From NCBI RefSeq assembly GCF_964204645.1, contig NC_134026.1, positions 4,526,001 through 4,590,000 of the forward strand: a stretch of DNA of 64,000 nt, read 5' to 3'. The notes under the pieces are model-generated. The model saw nothing but the letters and a program-made list of their open reading frames with translations. It had not been told where the DNA came from and did not search any database. The stretch's first letter is position 1; the number at the start of each line of letters is the position of its first letter. Source of the DNA: Tubulanus polymorphus. Taxonomy: Eukaryota > Nemertea > Palaeonemertea > Tubulaniformes > Tubulanidae. The translations under genes and the position numbers were made by a program. Below are positions 45,319-55,600 of this stretch, in pieces.

Positions 45319-46590
45319 ATGGGTGCCGTAATAGCGATTCTAGTAATGACGGCTTTGTTCGTCGTAGTGGGTATCATTCTACCGTTCGTTGTGCCGAAGG
45401 GACCAAACAGAGGGTAAGAAACGATGTGAAAAGAGTAAATTTAAAACCACTTCCGCGTCAAAAACCTCGATTGCCAGGGCAGGGTATTCCAGTCTATTCT
45501 CCAACACAGTAGTAGCCTAGTATCCAATTTAGCCTCTAAGGGAAATCAGCCGCTTGCTGGTTCAGACTGTTTAGACGATTGCTTGAATGTGGTGGGTTTT
45601 GTAAGGGGCAAAAATCAAATCAAATCTACCAATAAAAAGGTCGATCCCTATCAATTACAATGGTATCCAAAATCAAAGATGAACATAGTAGTCCTAGGTT
45701 GTAGCACAAAGTCAGGGGCCAGTTGCTCAAAAGATTGTTACAGATAACCAGTGGTTAAATAACAGACCTAAATAGTAACAATGGACTTCCTATGTCAACT
45801 ATCCGCTGGTTAACTCATACCAACTTTTGAAACTGTGAGACCGGCCCCAGGATGCTGTGGAGTGTGTAAAATCTTATGTTCTTTTTACGGATTCAGCTAG
45901 AAGATGCAGTCTGTTACATTGGATATGATACCATCCAAAATATTTCCAAAATGATGATGCAAATTAGATTTAAAAGGATTTTGCTTTTATGATTTAAAAA
46001 TGAGTTTTAATTGAAATTTTATATGAGATACTACAGAAATTATGAGATATATATACAATCCAGAGACAAAGAGACTAATTCAAGTAATCAGAGATGATAC
46101 AAACTAAAGGATTACTGATTACTTGAATTAGTCTCTTTGTCTCTGGATTGTATATATATCTCATAATTTCTGTAGTATCTCATTATTCCTGAAGATGACT
46201 ATTAGGATATAGTCGAAACGTTGAAATAAACTACTATCTCGAAGTTTCATTTTCGGACTTTTTATTATCATTGTGGGATTCTCTCCTCATCGCGTCAACA
46301 CGGATATAGTGTTCTACCAATCATGAAATTTTATATCTTTCAGAATCATTCAGACAATGTTATCAATGACAGCTGTTTGCGTTTATCTGTTGTAAGTATT
46401 TTAGAAAATAATAAGAACTGAATCTACCAGTTCTTACAGACACAGTTAAACAGCACTTTTCACTGTTTCATGTTCTCTGATCTATTTCAGCTGGTTATGT
46501 ACAATTCTTATGCAATTGAATCCTTTAATCGGACCTCAGTTAGACGGAAAAAACATGTACATTTTACAAAAGCTATGGACATCGAATTAA
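45319..46590 (+). CDS. ATP6V0E: V-type proton ATPase subunit e
   Basis: Three exons: 45319-45413, 46344-46391, 46491-46590, phase-consistent, 80 residues, the usual family length (about 81). Subunit e is a small two-helix membrane protein of the V0 sector of the proton pump that acidifies lysosomes, Golgi and secretory vesicles. The first helix covers about residues 3-24, followed by the hallmark PKGPNRG split by intron 1. The second helix follows (QTMLSMTAVCVYLFWL), then LMQLNPLIGPQL. The ATG at 45319 begins MGAVIAILVM directly at helix 1; the longer open frame upstream belongs to the 5' untranslated exon. Exon 2 is only 48 bp. Intron 1 contains a MITE and a 68-bp-arm inverted repeat. Divergent from the SRSF1-like gene. 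Confidence 0.93.
45714..45850. repeat. 137-bp MITE with GGGGCCAGTTGCTCAAAAG termini, intron 1 of V-ATPase e
   Basis: Left ggggccagttgctcaaaag, right reversed ggggccggtctcacagttt followed by caaaag. The interior has pairing AACCAGTGGTTAA and CCGCTGGTTAAC blocks. Its GGGGCC-GGTTGC style of end resembles the inner element at 51996-52139. Confidence 0.65.
46023..46183. repeat. perfect inverted repeat, 68-bp arms, 25-nt spacer
   Basis: Arms 46023-46090 and 46116-46183 are exact reverse complements by reading, separated by 46091-46115. Lies in intron 1 of the V-ATPase e gene, so the pre-mRNA would fold into a long hairpin. It is followed by cctgaagatgactattagg and tcgaaacgttgaaataaac, a pattern reminiscent of transposable-element ends. 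Confidence 0.92.
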
Positions 46591-47831
46591 CCAGGTATGG
46601 AAAGTCCCAAATTTGTAGCTTCACCGATCGACTGGTGCCTCGCATCACAAATAAAATGTCTTTTTTCTCCCATTTCAGGTAGCCTAGATGATGTAGATAA
46701 GGATTTCTTCCGTTAATCAAAGAACTTTATACTTCATAAAAATATTGAGGACATCTAAATGACCTGAATAACTAGTCAGTAAATGTCTGTTTTGAGTTCA
46801 TTTTAGTAGTAATTTCTACTACTGCGACTAGCAGCCACCTATCTGTACATTCCCTTGTGTGATAATTTAAGATGTTTACTTTAGGAATAGATGCAGTGAA
46901 ACTACAGGTGATTATGAGTATTCCTATGCTTAAAAATAACCATTAATTGGTTTTCTTCTGGTACTTATACTCGTGCATAATGATTATTATTAATCAAATA
47001 CACCATTAATTTGCTTGTCATTCTTCCTCCACATCGAAATCACTGTCATTGGTTTATTCTGTGGTATGATAAGGATATAGGGTTGAAGACAAAAAACCTG
47101 GACACAGTTCCACAGTTCCGAGTTAACTAGCTCTGAGTTAAAGTTAGTTCATTTTCAATGAGTTAACTCAGAGTTAAATCTTAACTCAACAACTGTGGAA
47201 CTGGACCCTGCAGTTTACTGTATCATGATTATTGTGTAATATTTATGAATAATACTAGATATGTTCTAAGTATAATGGAAATCTGTGGTGTGAATTCCAT
47301 GTTACTTTTGTGCAAATGTGTATATAGTTATCGTAGAAAAATAAATATGAACTATTTGGTCAACTGTAAACAGTTTGATTTGTTGGCCTGTTTCTTGAAT
47401 ATGGTTCTTTGCATAGTAAAGATGATACGGTCTATTCTGATACCGAGCGTGAAGCGCGGATCTTAATAGGACTTAATGGGGTTCGTACCTGCCCAGATAA
47501 CGATATTCGTGAACGTAGGTGGCAGCACTATACGGTACCCTAGCGGATTTTATGCGAACTTATGTATTACTGGCTCACAATATAGACTAAAATTTTGACA
47601 ATTCCAACTCTGAAAATCAAATACATGCATTTCCAGTACAAAACGATTTATATCGATGATTACAGACGGCTGCAACACGGCACAAGAGTTGGCAATATCT
47701 ATTAGTTCGCCGAAATTACGCTAGGGGACCATACTGTGCTGCCACTTATGAAGCCATTGAGATCTCAAGGTCGCCGAGCGATTGTTTTTCATTTTGACAT
47801 TTAATTCCATAAGAATCCGACAAGCTTCAAT
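46591..47831. other. intergenic region between V-ATPase e and thiolase genes
   Basis: Contains a candidate AATAAA for the V-ATPase gene at 46650 and a MITE at 47098-47213. No supported gene. Confidence 0.55.
47098..47213. repeat. 116-bp palindromic MITE (ACAGTTCCACAGTT family)
   Basis: Left ctggacacagttccacagtt, right reversed cagggtccagttccacagtt. The interior GAGTTAAC/GTTAACTC blocks pair over most of the length. Same family as 39451-39540. Confidence 0.75.
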
Positions 47832-50454
47832 ATGTCTGCATCTCGATCGTTTGTAACTGGTGTGGGAATGACTAAGTTTGTCAAGCCTCAGTCGAAGAAT
47901 TGGGACTATCCGCAAATTGGAAAGGAAGCCTGTAAGTAGATAAAACTGACAACGCCACCAAAGTTCTGCAAGCCGCCCACCCCTGTAGGCTAGTTAAAGT
48001 AGTTAGTTACCTAATCGTTGGTGGTAAGCTTTTTATAATCGGATGGGCTTATATGTGGTTTGTGAAAATATCCGATTGTGAAACTAAACCACTGACAGGT
48101 TACTGACTACCCACCCCCAGACAGACGTCTACTAGTAGACAAATCACCCAATACAACTCATGCTGGGTCTGAAGGGAATACTTTGGGCTATATTTTGTAC
48201 CGACTATCTTTTTCTAACGCAGGTGAAGCAGCTTTACGCGACTCAAAAATACCGTATTCGTCAATTCAGGCCGTTGTAGCGAGCTACTGTTATGGAGAAC
48301 CGACTTGTGGCCAGCGTGTTGTGTATGAACTCGGACTCACTGGCATTCCTGTATTCAATGTCAATAACAATTGTTCATCAGCCTCTACCGCCCTGATGCT
48401 CGCTAACCTACTGGTAAAGAGTGGTTACGATTGTGTCCTCGCCGTGGGTAAGTTACTTAAAATAGGAAATCTTTGGAGTTTAAAGTGAACTGAGTTGGAG
48501 ATTGATATCAAGACTGGGTTTCTAAACTGGAGATTTCAGTAAATTTCTTAGAAATTGTAATATTTAGTGGAATCTAGGTAATTTGCTTATAAGTCTGGAT
48601 GGATACCAGATGATGCACAGGTTGCCCTACAACCAGTTGTTTGGGAATGACGGTTAGATCCTGGTATTGCTTTCTTGAAAATGCATTCTCGTTCTATAGA
48701 CAAAGATCAGAAGATGAAAATATATCGCATGTTTTTTTTGGATTTACTCTGCAGGTTTTGAAAAAATGGAAGGAGGTCTTTCACAACGCTATCCAGAAAA
48801 AGAGTCACCGGTAGGGCGGCACGTCAATCACTTGACAAAATTGGGGGCTGAACGCGGCCTAGTAAAACCGAAACTGAACAAAATGACTTCCGACGTAATA
48901 AAGATGTTCGCTTACGCCGCGCGAGAATATGAAGACCGATACAAAACGTATTTCACCGACTGGGTCGAAATCGCTTTCAAAAACCGTCAACACGGAAAGA
49001 ATAATCCGTACGCATCGGTGCGTAAAGACGTGACGAGGAAAACCATCGCCGATGAATCGAAGACGCTGTGTCACCCGATTACACTCGGAATGTCGACTCC
49101 GACGGCGGACGGTGGCGCCGCCGCAGTCGTTTGTAGCGAGGCGTTCGTCCGTCGACGCAAATTGCAGAACAAAGCCGTCGAGATTATCGCGCAGCACATG
49201 GTGACCGATCTGCCGTCGTCGTTCGGCGATAAGTTCAAAGATGTCGTCGGGTATTCGATGGCGAAGGAAGCAGCGGAGAAATGTTACACCGACACGGGTT
49301 TGTCCGCACGTCATCTCGATATATTAGAAGTGCACGATTGTTTCTCCTGTAACGAATTGTTCATGTACGAAGCCCTGCAACTAGCTGAAGAAGGAAAAGG
49401 TTTGAATCTAAATTAGATTAGTCAAACTCACTTATAACCCTTTCAGTGCTTGAATGATTAATACCGTAAAGTGCTGGAGATTATTTGAAAATTTTTGACG
49501 AATTCCACCTTGTGCATTGAATAATATGCATACCACTTAAGTGCTTCTACACTGCAGTGCAATGTATCATCAGGTGCTTATCAGCATATAACTATGCATA
49601 TAACTGTGTTTGACTGGCATTGCCATCGCCGTGTGATTTACTAGCAAACCAATCTATGAACTGCACGGTGGTGGTGTAGAAGCACTGAAAGGGTTGTCGT
49701 CAGGGATGATCATTACGTCGACAGCTTATTGTTAGTAAATTCAACTGGATATACAAAAAGTGGTAGGCCTACTTACTAGAAATAATGACGACAATGTGCA
49801 GATCTATTCATTGCCTAGAGGAAAAGTTTGGAAAAACAACAAGAACCAATGTCTGGTGATTATACATTTCATCATTTCGATTTTAGTGATTTGAGTTGTG
49901 AGCTGATATTTTCAGGTACTGAATTGCTGCACTCGGGCGAATGGATTACAAATAAAGCTGGTGGAAAACTGTACAAGATGGATAGATGGGTTGTGAATCC
50001 ATCTGGAGGCCTAATATCAAAAGGTCATCCTATTGGAGCTACAGGTATTTATTTGTGTAATTTAGAAAGGAACGAAAGCCTGCTTTATCCAAATCTATCA
50101 ATGGAAAATTCCATCCTGTTTATAAGAACATGTTGAATTTGACTGACCAATTATCCGGACTTAACTGATTTTCATTTAAGTAGGTTTGACGTTTTGTTGT
50201 TAATAGTGAAACTTTTGAATATCTGGCAATATCTAAAATGGTGACATGTAGTAATTGTTGAAATTTTGTTGCTGTAAATTTTAGGTTTGGGTCAATGCGC
50301 TGAACTAGTTTGGCAACTCAGAGGGGAAGCTGGTAAGCGACAGGTTGATGGTGCTAAAATTGGAATGCAACATAATTTTGGAATCGGCGGTGCTGCTGTT
50401 GTGACTATGTATGCAAAACCAGACTTTGACCAAGTTATTTCGTCTAAACTGTAG
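47832..50454 (+). CDS. SCPx-type peroxisomal thiolase without SCP2 domain
   Basis: Five exons: 47832-47931, 48223-48447, 48755-49399, 49916-50044, 50285-50454, in phase, 422 residues. It matches the thiolase half of sterol carrier protein X, which cleaves branched 3-ketoacyl-CoAs in peroxisomes. Seen: [13 protein letters not shown] at the start; the nucleophile loop [10 protein letters not shown] (Cys near residue 84); [59 protein letters not shown]. The reading frame stops after about twenty more residues with a C-terminal SKL, the peroxisomal targeting signal type 1. Vertebrate SCPx continues into an SCP2 sterol-carrier domain; here that domain is absent and no SCP2-like exon appears before 52602. 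The gene is therefore a thiolase-only member (paralogue or ancestral split form). Intron 3 carries a MITE and intron 1 a dispersed repeat. Confidence 0.93.
48006..48095 (+). repeat. dispersed repeat copy in thiolase intron 1
   Basis: Shares taatcgttggtggtaa and ggatgggcttatatgtg with 38331-38405, in the same order and orientation. Confidence 0.6.
49436..49695. repeat. MITE with AACCCTTTCAGTGCT termini, thiolase intron 3
   Basis: Left aaccctttcagtgctt and right agcactgaaagggtt are exact inverted termini of at least 15 bp, 260 bp long. A CACTGCAGTGC palindrome lies inside. A second copy lies at 57771-58044. CCCTTT-type ends suggest a piggyBac-derived element (inference). Confidence 0.75.
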
Positions 50455-50967
50455 ATTATTCAAAAGCAAAATGTTAAATTGACTGTGATTTAAACATGAA
50501 AATAGCATATATGTACAACAGTAGACAGTTCATATTCAGTCAGCTCTAGAAACCACGGTTCAAAGTCACTAAACTCAACCAAAAGAAGACTTCCCCTGAT
50601 TCTAAACTTAATAATTGGCTGCTGGACTATTTCTAGATTGAATGCGTTTTTTATGATTATTATAAACCATTATAATGGAAATTATAATGTAAAGATATAT
50701 TTATATATAAAGATATATGTGTGTGTAAAAGATCGTTTAAGATTCATTTTTGAAGGCTGACCCGTGTTCCATTGGGATCTTCCTTGGGTAGCATGAAGAC
50801 TACCGTGCTAGTCTCTGCTGGTAGTCTCTTAAAGTATTTATCGGCACAGAATCGAAGGGGGTTGCGCACTCCCTTTTTCAATTGAGTGTTGTTGAAAAAA
50901 TGTTTGGAAAATGTGAATAATATCAGAACTGATCTAGATCTGCCTCTCGGGTTCATATTTTAGCTCT

Positions 50968-50973
50968 AATAAA
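50968..50973 (+). terminator. putative poly(A) signal of the thiolase gene
   Basis: AATAAA 514 bp after the stop; no better signal seen nearer. Confidence 0.35.
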
Positions 50974-51978
50974 AGTTTCATGCCTGAAACTGTAGTCGTC
51001 TTAAGGAAGCAGCTTTGTGAATCCAGGTTTTTGTAGTAAAGTAGTGATTCAATCCCAAGTGTACAAAGCAGGGAAAAATGGAACATCCAAAACAGCGATG
51101 AGACAAAGTGATGACAGATACAGCTTTGAAATGACTTGCATTGAAGTAACTGAAGTTTATTTGTGTTTTATTAACAATAATAAAGACACATTGAAAGAAA
51201 AAATCAAAAATATCTTAAGTTCAATATAAATATTCATTTTCTTTCTATATCTCATGAAAAACAATACGCGGACAAAAGCTGCCACTATAACATGTAACAT
51301 AATCCTTTTAACAAATTTTAATCACAATTCTTAGAACGTTCTTTGATAAAGAAAAGATACTTTCTTAATGCCAGTCAATACGATACTTCGTATTAAAACA
51401 TTATTTCATATGGAGCTACATCATATGAATATTTATTAAACATTTTGTGTAGAAGATCACAGTAAATTGTATGTTCTATTGAAGTTCGGACAGAATCTTC
51501 AATTCGATAACAAGCATATACGTGTTTAATGTAAACAGTGAATGCAGACTATGTACAAAGCAGGCTACGTACACCAATAATCAATGAATATGTATGAAAA
51601 GCATACATTCAATTTTGAGAAGCAGCCCACCAGAAATCTTACCAAGTAAACCTTAACCTTAGCAATTCTTATAACATTTAATGTATACTTGGAGATTTCG
51701 AATCTAATGATATTGCTACGTCTTCACAAGTTTCCCCATTCAGACAAAACGTTATGGTAGAAATCATTGTGTGTTTCAGCAGTGGAGTGGTTAATGCATA
51801 GTACTAGATTACTGACACATACCCAGTAGAAATATTTACAGAACTTACTGTTCAGAACAGAAGCTAGGCAGAGATTTTTGCCATCAAGAGAATGTGAACG
51901 GGAAGTACACATTCATGTTCGTTTGCATATCTTCCACAGGACGGAAAAAATGTGGCTCTTGCTGCTCAAGACCAGTTA

Positions 51979-52453
51979 CAGTCAAGGGCGGATCCAGGGG
52001 CCAGTTGCACAGTCGTGACTAAAGTAAAAAAATGGTCTTAAATCTTAAGACTGGTCTTAAGTTGTTAGATTGGCTATAGAACTAAGTTGGTCTTAGACTG
52101 GTCTTAAGTGTAAGTCATGACTATGCAACCGGCCCCAGGGGTTGACTTAGACAGTAGCACACATAAATAAATGAAAAGGACGTATATACTGAAAAAGGGG
52201 AAAGTCCATGAAAAGCAAGAGGGAAGCCAAAATGGGGTTCTGGAAAATTTTGAAATTTCAGCGCAGCGCATTGTAATGCAATTTCCAGGCACCGAGGACA
52301 TTAAAGAGAATGTAGGCGTATAGGCCAAAGTCTTGTTTGTGCGGCTCCATTAGTTGCAGGTCGAAAAATTGCCCGACAAAAATTGCTGTGGTTTTTTTCG
52401 AATAGGCACCGAAAAATGATGACAGGAGCACGTATCTGGATCCGCCCCTGACC
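51979..52453. repeat. MITE with CAGGGGCGGATCC-type termini, host of a nested element
   Basis: Left tcaagggcggatccagg, right reversed tcaggggcggatccaga. Second copy of the family at 2450-2704. Interrupted near its left end by a different element (51996-52139). Confidence 0.7.
51996..52139. repeat. nested MITE with GGGCCAGTTGCACAGTC termini
   Basis: Left ggggccagttgcacagtcgt, right reversed ggggccggttgcatagtcat. Internal CTTAAGACTGGTCTTAAG blocks pair. CAGGGG is repeated at both outer edges, consistent with target duplication inside the outer element. Confidence 0.7.
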
Positions 52454-52601
52454 GTTCTGGACTAGAATTTGATTATATGTAATTCTAACCAATTGCTGTC
52501 AAACTTTATCCTTGACTGTGGAACCATACTCCGATGCTTATATCACAGGTCTGTTTAACCATCTATTATTGAATGTTTTAAGTCATTCTGATTCGCCCTG
52601 A

Positions 52602-55600
52602 TTATCGTATACTGCTCAGATTTCCACTAGTGTTCCCTGGTTTTGGCTGTTGGTAGTACATCCTGAATCGGTGAGGAGACGCTATTCCATTTTGTCGATC
52701 TCTCAGTTTAGCGTTGGCGGTTGTCACACTACTCGAGCCCCGCAAGCTACACAAAACACGATAAAAGAAATAATCTTAGTTTCAACGGGTTAACCTTTAC
52801 AACAAGTCAATATATATTGTAACCATGTATAGAATGATAATGTTATTACAATATCAATCCACAATTTGAGGCTCTACTTACTTAGTGGAATAGGCATCAC
52901 TTTCAGTCTCCGGAGGATGACTGGCACCCTTTGCATCAGCGGCGAACTGGTAAACAATCAACAGGCAGTCCTTACAAAGTTCTACAATCCGTCTACAACA
53001 ATTCATTTCTTGCACAGCAATCACATCCGTGCTCTTACTGAAAATCGTTTCCCACGAGTTCCTACAGCGGAATATTAAAATCATTAGATAATAAATATGC
53101 AGAGGAGCTCATGCTGAATGTGGAAGTTTACTGAAGCTCCCAAAGAATCGTTGTAATGTGATCATATTTCCTCTTACGAAGAATCAATTTCACCGCTATA
53201 TTTTGAACACGGTGATTACATACCCGGATTGCGAAAAACAGTTCCACAGTCCTTGTCCGTGGCTCCACAACAAACGATTGAACACACGGCCGAATATTCT
53301 GTAGAGTCGAAGATTTTCGATGTCCGGTACTTTCCAGGTACGTTGTAATACAGCTCGCACATTCGACCGCACAATATCAACAACCTAGAAGCCATACCCA
53401 TTAAACATACAGTAGTTGAATATTGCGAATATATCTGAGAAATGAAACGTATGATTGATTCGATTTTCACACACCTTCCGTCTCTTGATCGAGTCCAGCT
53501 TCACCAACCAGTAAGACGCTACGCGAGGCTTATGGAATTTCCAGTTTTCATGAAGCTGGAAAAAATAGGATCCATTGATAGCTAGAATACCGTAACAATT
53601 CAACGAATGATGCGTTGAAAATATTGTCATTCATAATGACTTCCTAATATGAACCTTGTCAAGTATCCATTCAGCTTCTTCATCAGATTTGCCTGGGAAT
53701 TTGATTCTCATTTCATTCAGCGATATCAAAGTCTTCTTTAAAAGACCATCCTCTCGGTCTAAACTGTTTAGATTTATTTCATTCTGCCAGAATAAACAAA
53801 TAGTAATATAACTAAATTAGTCAAACAAATCAACCCGACATCCCCGAAGTTCCCTCCGAAGGACTCTGATATGAAGAAAAAACCGTGAAAAATGTGCACT
53901 TCAAATCATAGATGATCTAAGCATTGTGCTACGTTCATGCTGCTTATACAATACGCTGTGAATCAAAAGACTTACTAGAGTTTGGTTTATAATCGTAGCG
54001 GCTCTACTACTGCCTGGGCGAGGTAACGATCTAGAACGCTGACCGGTATTTCCACGGCCGCCTGGTCGTGTAGCAGCTTGCTCCGAGCCCGGTCGACTAG
54101 TTTTGTTGTTGTTTGAACGAGACAGATTTTGTTGCGATTTTTGTGACGCGGTTGTAGCTAGCGTAGTATGCGAACGAGACAAGGACGGCTGTACCCCGGT
54201 ATCCGTAGCGGTCATAGTAGTACCATCCATGGACATGATGTCGTCTTCATCTTCGTCAGAATCGGACTCATCATCAGATCGTACCGAGGCCTGATAAGTA
54301 GGCATACTCGACAAGGGCTATAATGAGGAAGCAAAGCATTAGAGACTCTACACAACGTAAATATGTTAGCTAAATAAGTTTCATCTAAGGAAATTGAACA
54401 TTCTAGAATTTGCACTTTTTTCCATGGTTTCTTGTTGTTATTGTCTATGCTGAGGAGTTGATAACCAGTCTATGAAACCGGGATGATCCGGGGGGATCCA
54501 CATACTCCCAATATCAAACATTAATAAACGCATTTAAGCATTTCATTGTAGCAACAAACGTAGAATTCTATGAGCGTTAAGAAAACATTTCTGAAGAACA
54601 GACTTTCCAATAATGGCTATACAAAATTACAGGCATCGTGAGAATAAACTTACATACTTTTCAGCAATGAAGAAGAAACAAAAGAAGACAGAGTTGAAAT
54701 TGTAAACTTACATACTTTTCAGTAATGAAGAAGAAACAAAAGAAGACAGAGTTGAAATGGGATGCTGTTTTTCGAAAAATGAAGATGGAAGTGGAAATGT
54801 AATGTAGATACCAATTTACCTTCGGACCGACTGAACGCGTCGATAATATTCTTCCGTCATTCTCATCTGCTTCAACTTGAGAGAGCATATCAAGAACATC
54901 CTCTTCCTGCAAAATACATATTTACCGTACATAGAGGTCTGGGGAAAATTCTGAAAAATCAAAGGGAATTCCGTGCTTCTTTCGGACAAAATAAGTATCA
55001 AAAAGTTATAGAAAAATAGGAGGCCCAAGGTGTTTAGGCCCCCATGGATTTGCCCCTGAAGTTGATTTAGATACAACAGCACTTCTAGAATCACTCACTC
55101 TCAATCTGTTTGAATACGTCATCGTAATTTCCTTTTGTAACGCTCCTGATCTACCGCTGAGGAATAAGGAAAATGCCTCGTTTATCAGATGAGCGAATCG
55201 TTCCTGTTTGAATTTATCCTCCGGTGGAAATATCCGCCGGAAACGTCCGATGTTACGATTTTCATAATCTTCACGAGCGGTTTCTCGCCTTATTCTACCC
55301 AGCAGTTCTTTCTGTATTCAAGCAAAAATACAAATGATTAGATGAACATCAAATATTCTTATTGTGGACCTTAAATATACATCTTTTCGAAAGACTAACC
55401 AGTTCATCTTTTTTCTTTTCAGCTACAATTCGTTTTTTCTGATATTCAGATAAATCGCCATCTGAACGTTTATGAGGACGGAATAAACGCCGCTGAGCTT
55501 CAGCTTTTTGTGCAGCAATGTTACGTTTTTTATCACTTGCCCTGAAATTTCATAATTGTATAACTGAAACTAATAACATTCGGTATACACCCGGTAATGC

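Larger units (their letters stand above)
50455..52601. other. convergent intergenic region
   Basis: 3' sides of the thiolase gene (+) and TTLL7 (-). Apart from the nested MITE pair (51979-52453), only AT-rich sequence with chance open frames is visible. Confidence 0.6.

Noticed and set aside
46184-46250. Hammerhead ribozyme downstream of the large inverted repeat
   Set aside because: A CTGA…GAAA arrangement is present, but the CUGAUGA core is not matched exactly and stems I and III were not found; mentioned only as a possibility.
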